DNA of 64,000 nt, from positions 1,116,001-1,180,000 of the forward strand of contig NZ_AP025484.1 of assembly GCF_024347455.1 (NCBI RefSeq), written 5' to 3'. The DNA comes from Vibrio echinoideorum (GTDB lineage: Bacteria > Pseudomonadota > Gammaproteobacteria > Enterobacterales > Vibrionaceae). The notes beneath the pieces are model-generated. The model was not told where the DNA came from. It searched no databases and was given only the letters and a program-made list of their open reading frames with translations. Positions within the stretch are counted from its first letter, which is position 1, and every line of letters begins with the position of its first letter. Below are positions 63,182-64,000 of the stretch, piece by piece. The translations under genes were made by a program, and so were the position numbers.

Positions 63182-63862
63182 TTAACCTTGCTTCTTATTT
63201 AAGTAGGTTGCTTCAAAAGCAAAATCAACAGCTTGCTGAGTAATTTGCTCAACGTTTTTATCTAGCATATCAATAGTGATTTCTGATTTATCGTTCTCAA
63301 GTACGCCATTATCGTTCACCACGAAGATACGGCGGCCGATGAGTCGAGATGAATCATGATCTTTCAGGTCCACGCTTGCCAATATACGAATCGAACGGTC
63401 ACGAGTACCTGCCGCATATTTTATGGCACCGATCACTGAACCTACTGGGATAAACTCAGTTACACGCATATCTTTGGGAATATCGTTGATGTCATATAAC
63501 GTCACGCTAATATCAAGCTCCTTATTCTCCAAGATAACGTTCGAATAGCCCTGTAATTTTTCAGCTAACTTCTCTTCCATTTTCTTGTGGAGCTGTGTTT
63601 TAAATTGAGACTGAACCTTCTTTGATACTCGCTGGTCAATGCCGGAACTTTTTATGCCAACGGTTGTAAATTCAAACTCATTAAAGTGAAGTACGCTGCT
63701 GTCTTTTACTATCCACGACACCCCTGCCATGTCGTCATCAAACTGACTATCGATGAAATAATGATTTGAGTCGACACTTTGGATTTCTTGCTTATTTGGC
63801 ATGTTGCTTGAACAACCTGCAGTGAATAAAACGGCTAATGGCAATAGATAATGTAATTTCAT
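63182..63862 (-). CDS. putative lipoprotein, DUF3313-like
   Basis: About 226 residues: lipoprotein signal MKLHYLLPLAVLFTAGC (lipobox T-A-G-C, then SSN). The mature part reads LHFNEFEFTTVGIKSSGIDQ, a coiled region SQFKTQLHKKMEEKLAEKLQ, ISVTLYDINDIPKDMRVTEF, IRILASVDLKDHDSSRLIGR, resembling DUF3313-type lipoproteins of gamma-proteobacteria. ATG at 63862 gives the clean signal peptide; an in-frame extension to 63919 is not needed. First gene of a two-gene unit with pldA. Confidence 0.75.
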   Translation of the reverse strand: MKLHYLLPLAVLFTAGCSSNMPNKQEIQSVDSNHYFIDSQFDDDMAGVSWIVKDSSVLHFNEFEFTTVGIKSSGIDQRVSKKVQSQFKTQLHKKMEEKLAEKLQGYSNVILENKELDISVTLYDINDIPKDMRVTEFIPVGSVIGAIKYAAGTRDRSIRILASVDLKDHDSSRLIGRRIFVVNDNGVLENDKSEITIDMLDKNVEQITQQAVDFAFEATYLNKKQG

Positions 63863-63892
63863 GTGAATCTCTAATTTCCTGAATTTTGAGTG

Positions 63893-63934
63893 CACGAATC
63901 CCCAAGCGGTCAGGCTCATAATTTGGGATTCGTG
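63893..63934. repeat. inverted repeat upstream of the lipoprotein-pldA operon
   Basis: CACGAATCCC (63893-63902) and GGGATTCGTG (63925-63934) pair over 10 bp, extendable with one mismatch, 22-base loop. It lies 30-70 bases upstream of the lipoprotein ATG and could be an operator or a 5' leader hairpin. Confidence 0.5.
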
Positions 63935-64000
63935 TAGATTAAGTTTTCGTGTTAGTTAATTGTTTGTACTGATTCGCTTTTCGTGATGTCGAAATTTTCG

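Overview
The window looks like a chromosomal segment from a marine Vibrio (Vibrionaceae). The reasons are a secreted multi-domain GH18 chitinase, short genes with good AGGAG-type ribosome sites, a yqhC/yqhD-type pair, E. coli-like tRNA-Gly genes, and typical Vibrio accessory functions (BCCT transporter, Cus-type copper efflux, OMPLA, a giant VCBS protein). Species and replicon cannot be fixed from the sequence alone. No phage, insertion sequence, integron attC site or CRISPR array was seen.

Layout. 1-3.3 kb: 5' part of a minus-strand chitinase, then a BCCT transporter. 3.4-11.2 kb: mostly minus-strand small genes, many in single units: RidA, a PhzF-like enzyme with an apparent ATC start, DUF417, YciI, GNAT and hexapeptide acetyltransferases, small membrane proteins and lipoproteins, and a protein made of three fused RidA domains. 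11.4-18.4 kb: AraC regulator divergent from a YqhD-type aldehyde reductase, a polar amino-acid ABC operon (ATPase, permease, binding protein, hairpin, permease) and an ADP-ribosylglycohydrolase. 18.6-21.9 kb: TonB-dependent receptor divergent from an AraC regulator around a Fur-box-like site; the receptor has a one-base frameshift in its last strand. 22-31.4 kb: lipoprotein, a DUF1800/DUF1501 pair with a Tat signal, two GNATs, yjdM, a ThrE-type exporter, two tandem tRNA-Gly(UCC) genes and a GH9 cellulase-like enzyme.

31.7-39.8 kb: a copper-resistance operon (Cys/Met/His-rich periplasmic protein, TolC-like channel, CusB with two CusF-like domains fused to it, CusA, Met/His-rich cupredoxin) behind a promoter with a 19-bp -35/-10 spacer containing a dyad, as in MerR/CueR-controlled promoters. 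39.9-58.6 kb: a 4396-residue VCBS/Ig-like surface or secreted protein with 16 tandem 98-residue repeats, facing a type I secretion operon (two ABC half-transporters and an HlyD-type adaptor). This is the most unusual part of the window: both ABC subunits have degraded nucleotide-binding motifs, one of them at every motif, and the putative substrate has no RTX nonapeptides. 58.7-64 kb: CatB-type acetyltransferase, Old Yellow Enzyme, NAD(P)-binding protein, and a lipoprotein gene upstream of pldA.

How the parts may work together: copper extrusion and periplasmic copper binding form one regulated unit; the giant protein and the adjacent secretion operon very likely form one export system, with its outer-membrane TolC partner encoded elsewhere; chitinase and GH9 enzyme point to polysaccharide use. 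Functions are inferred from motifs read by eye; no database search was made.
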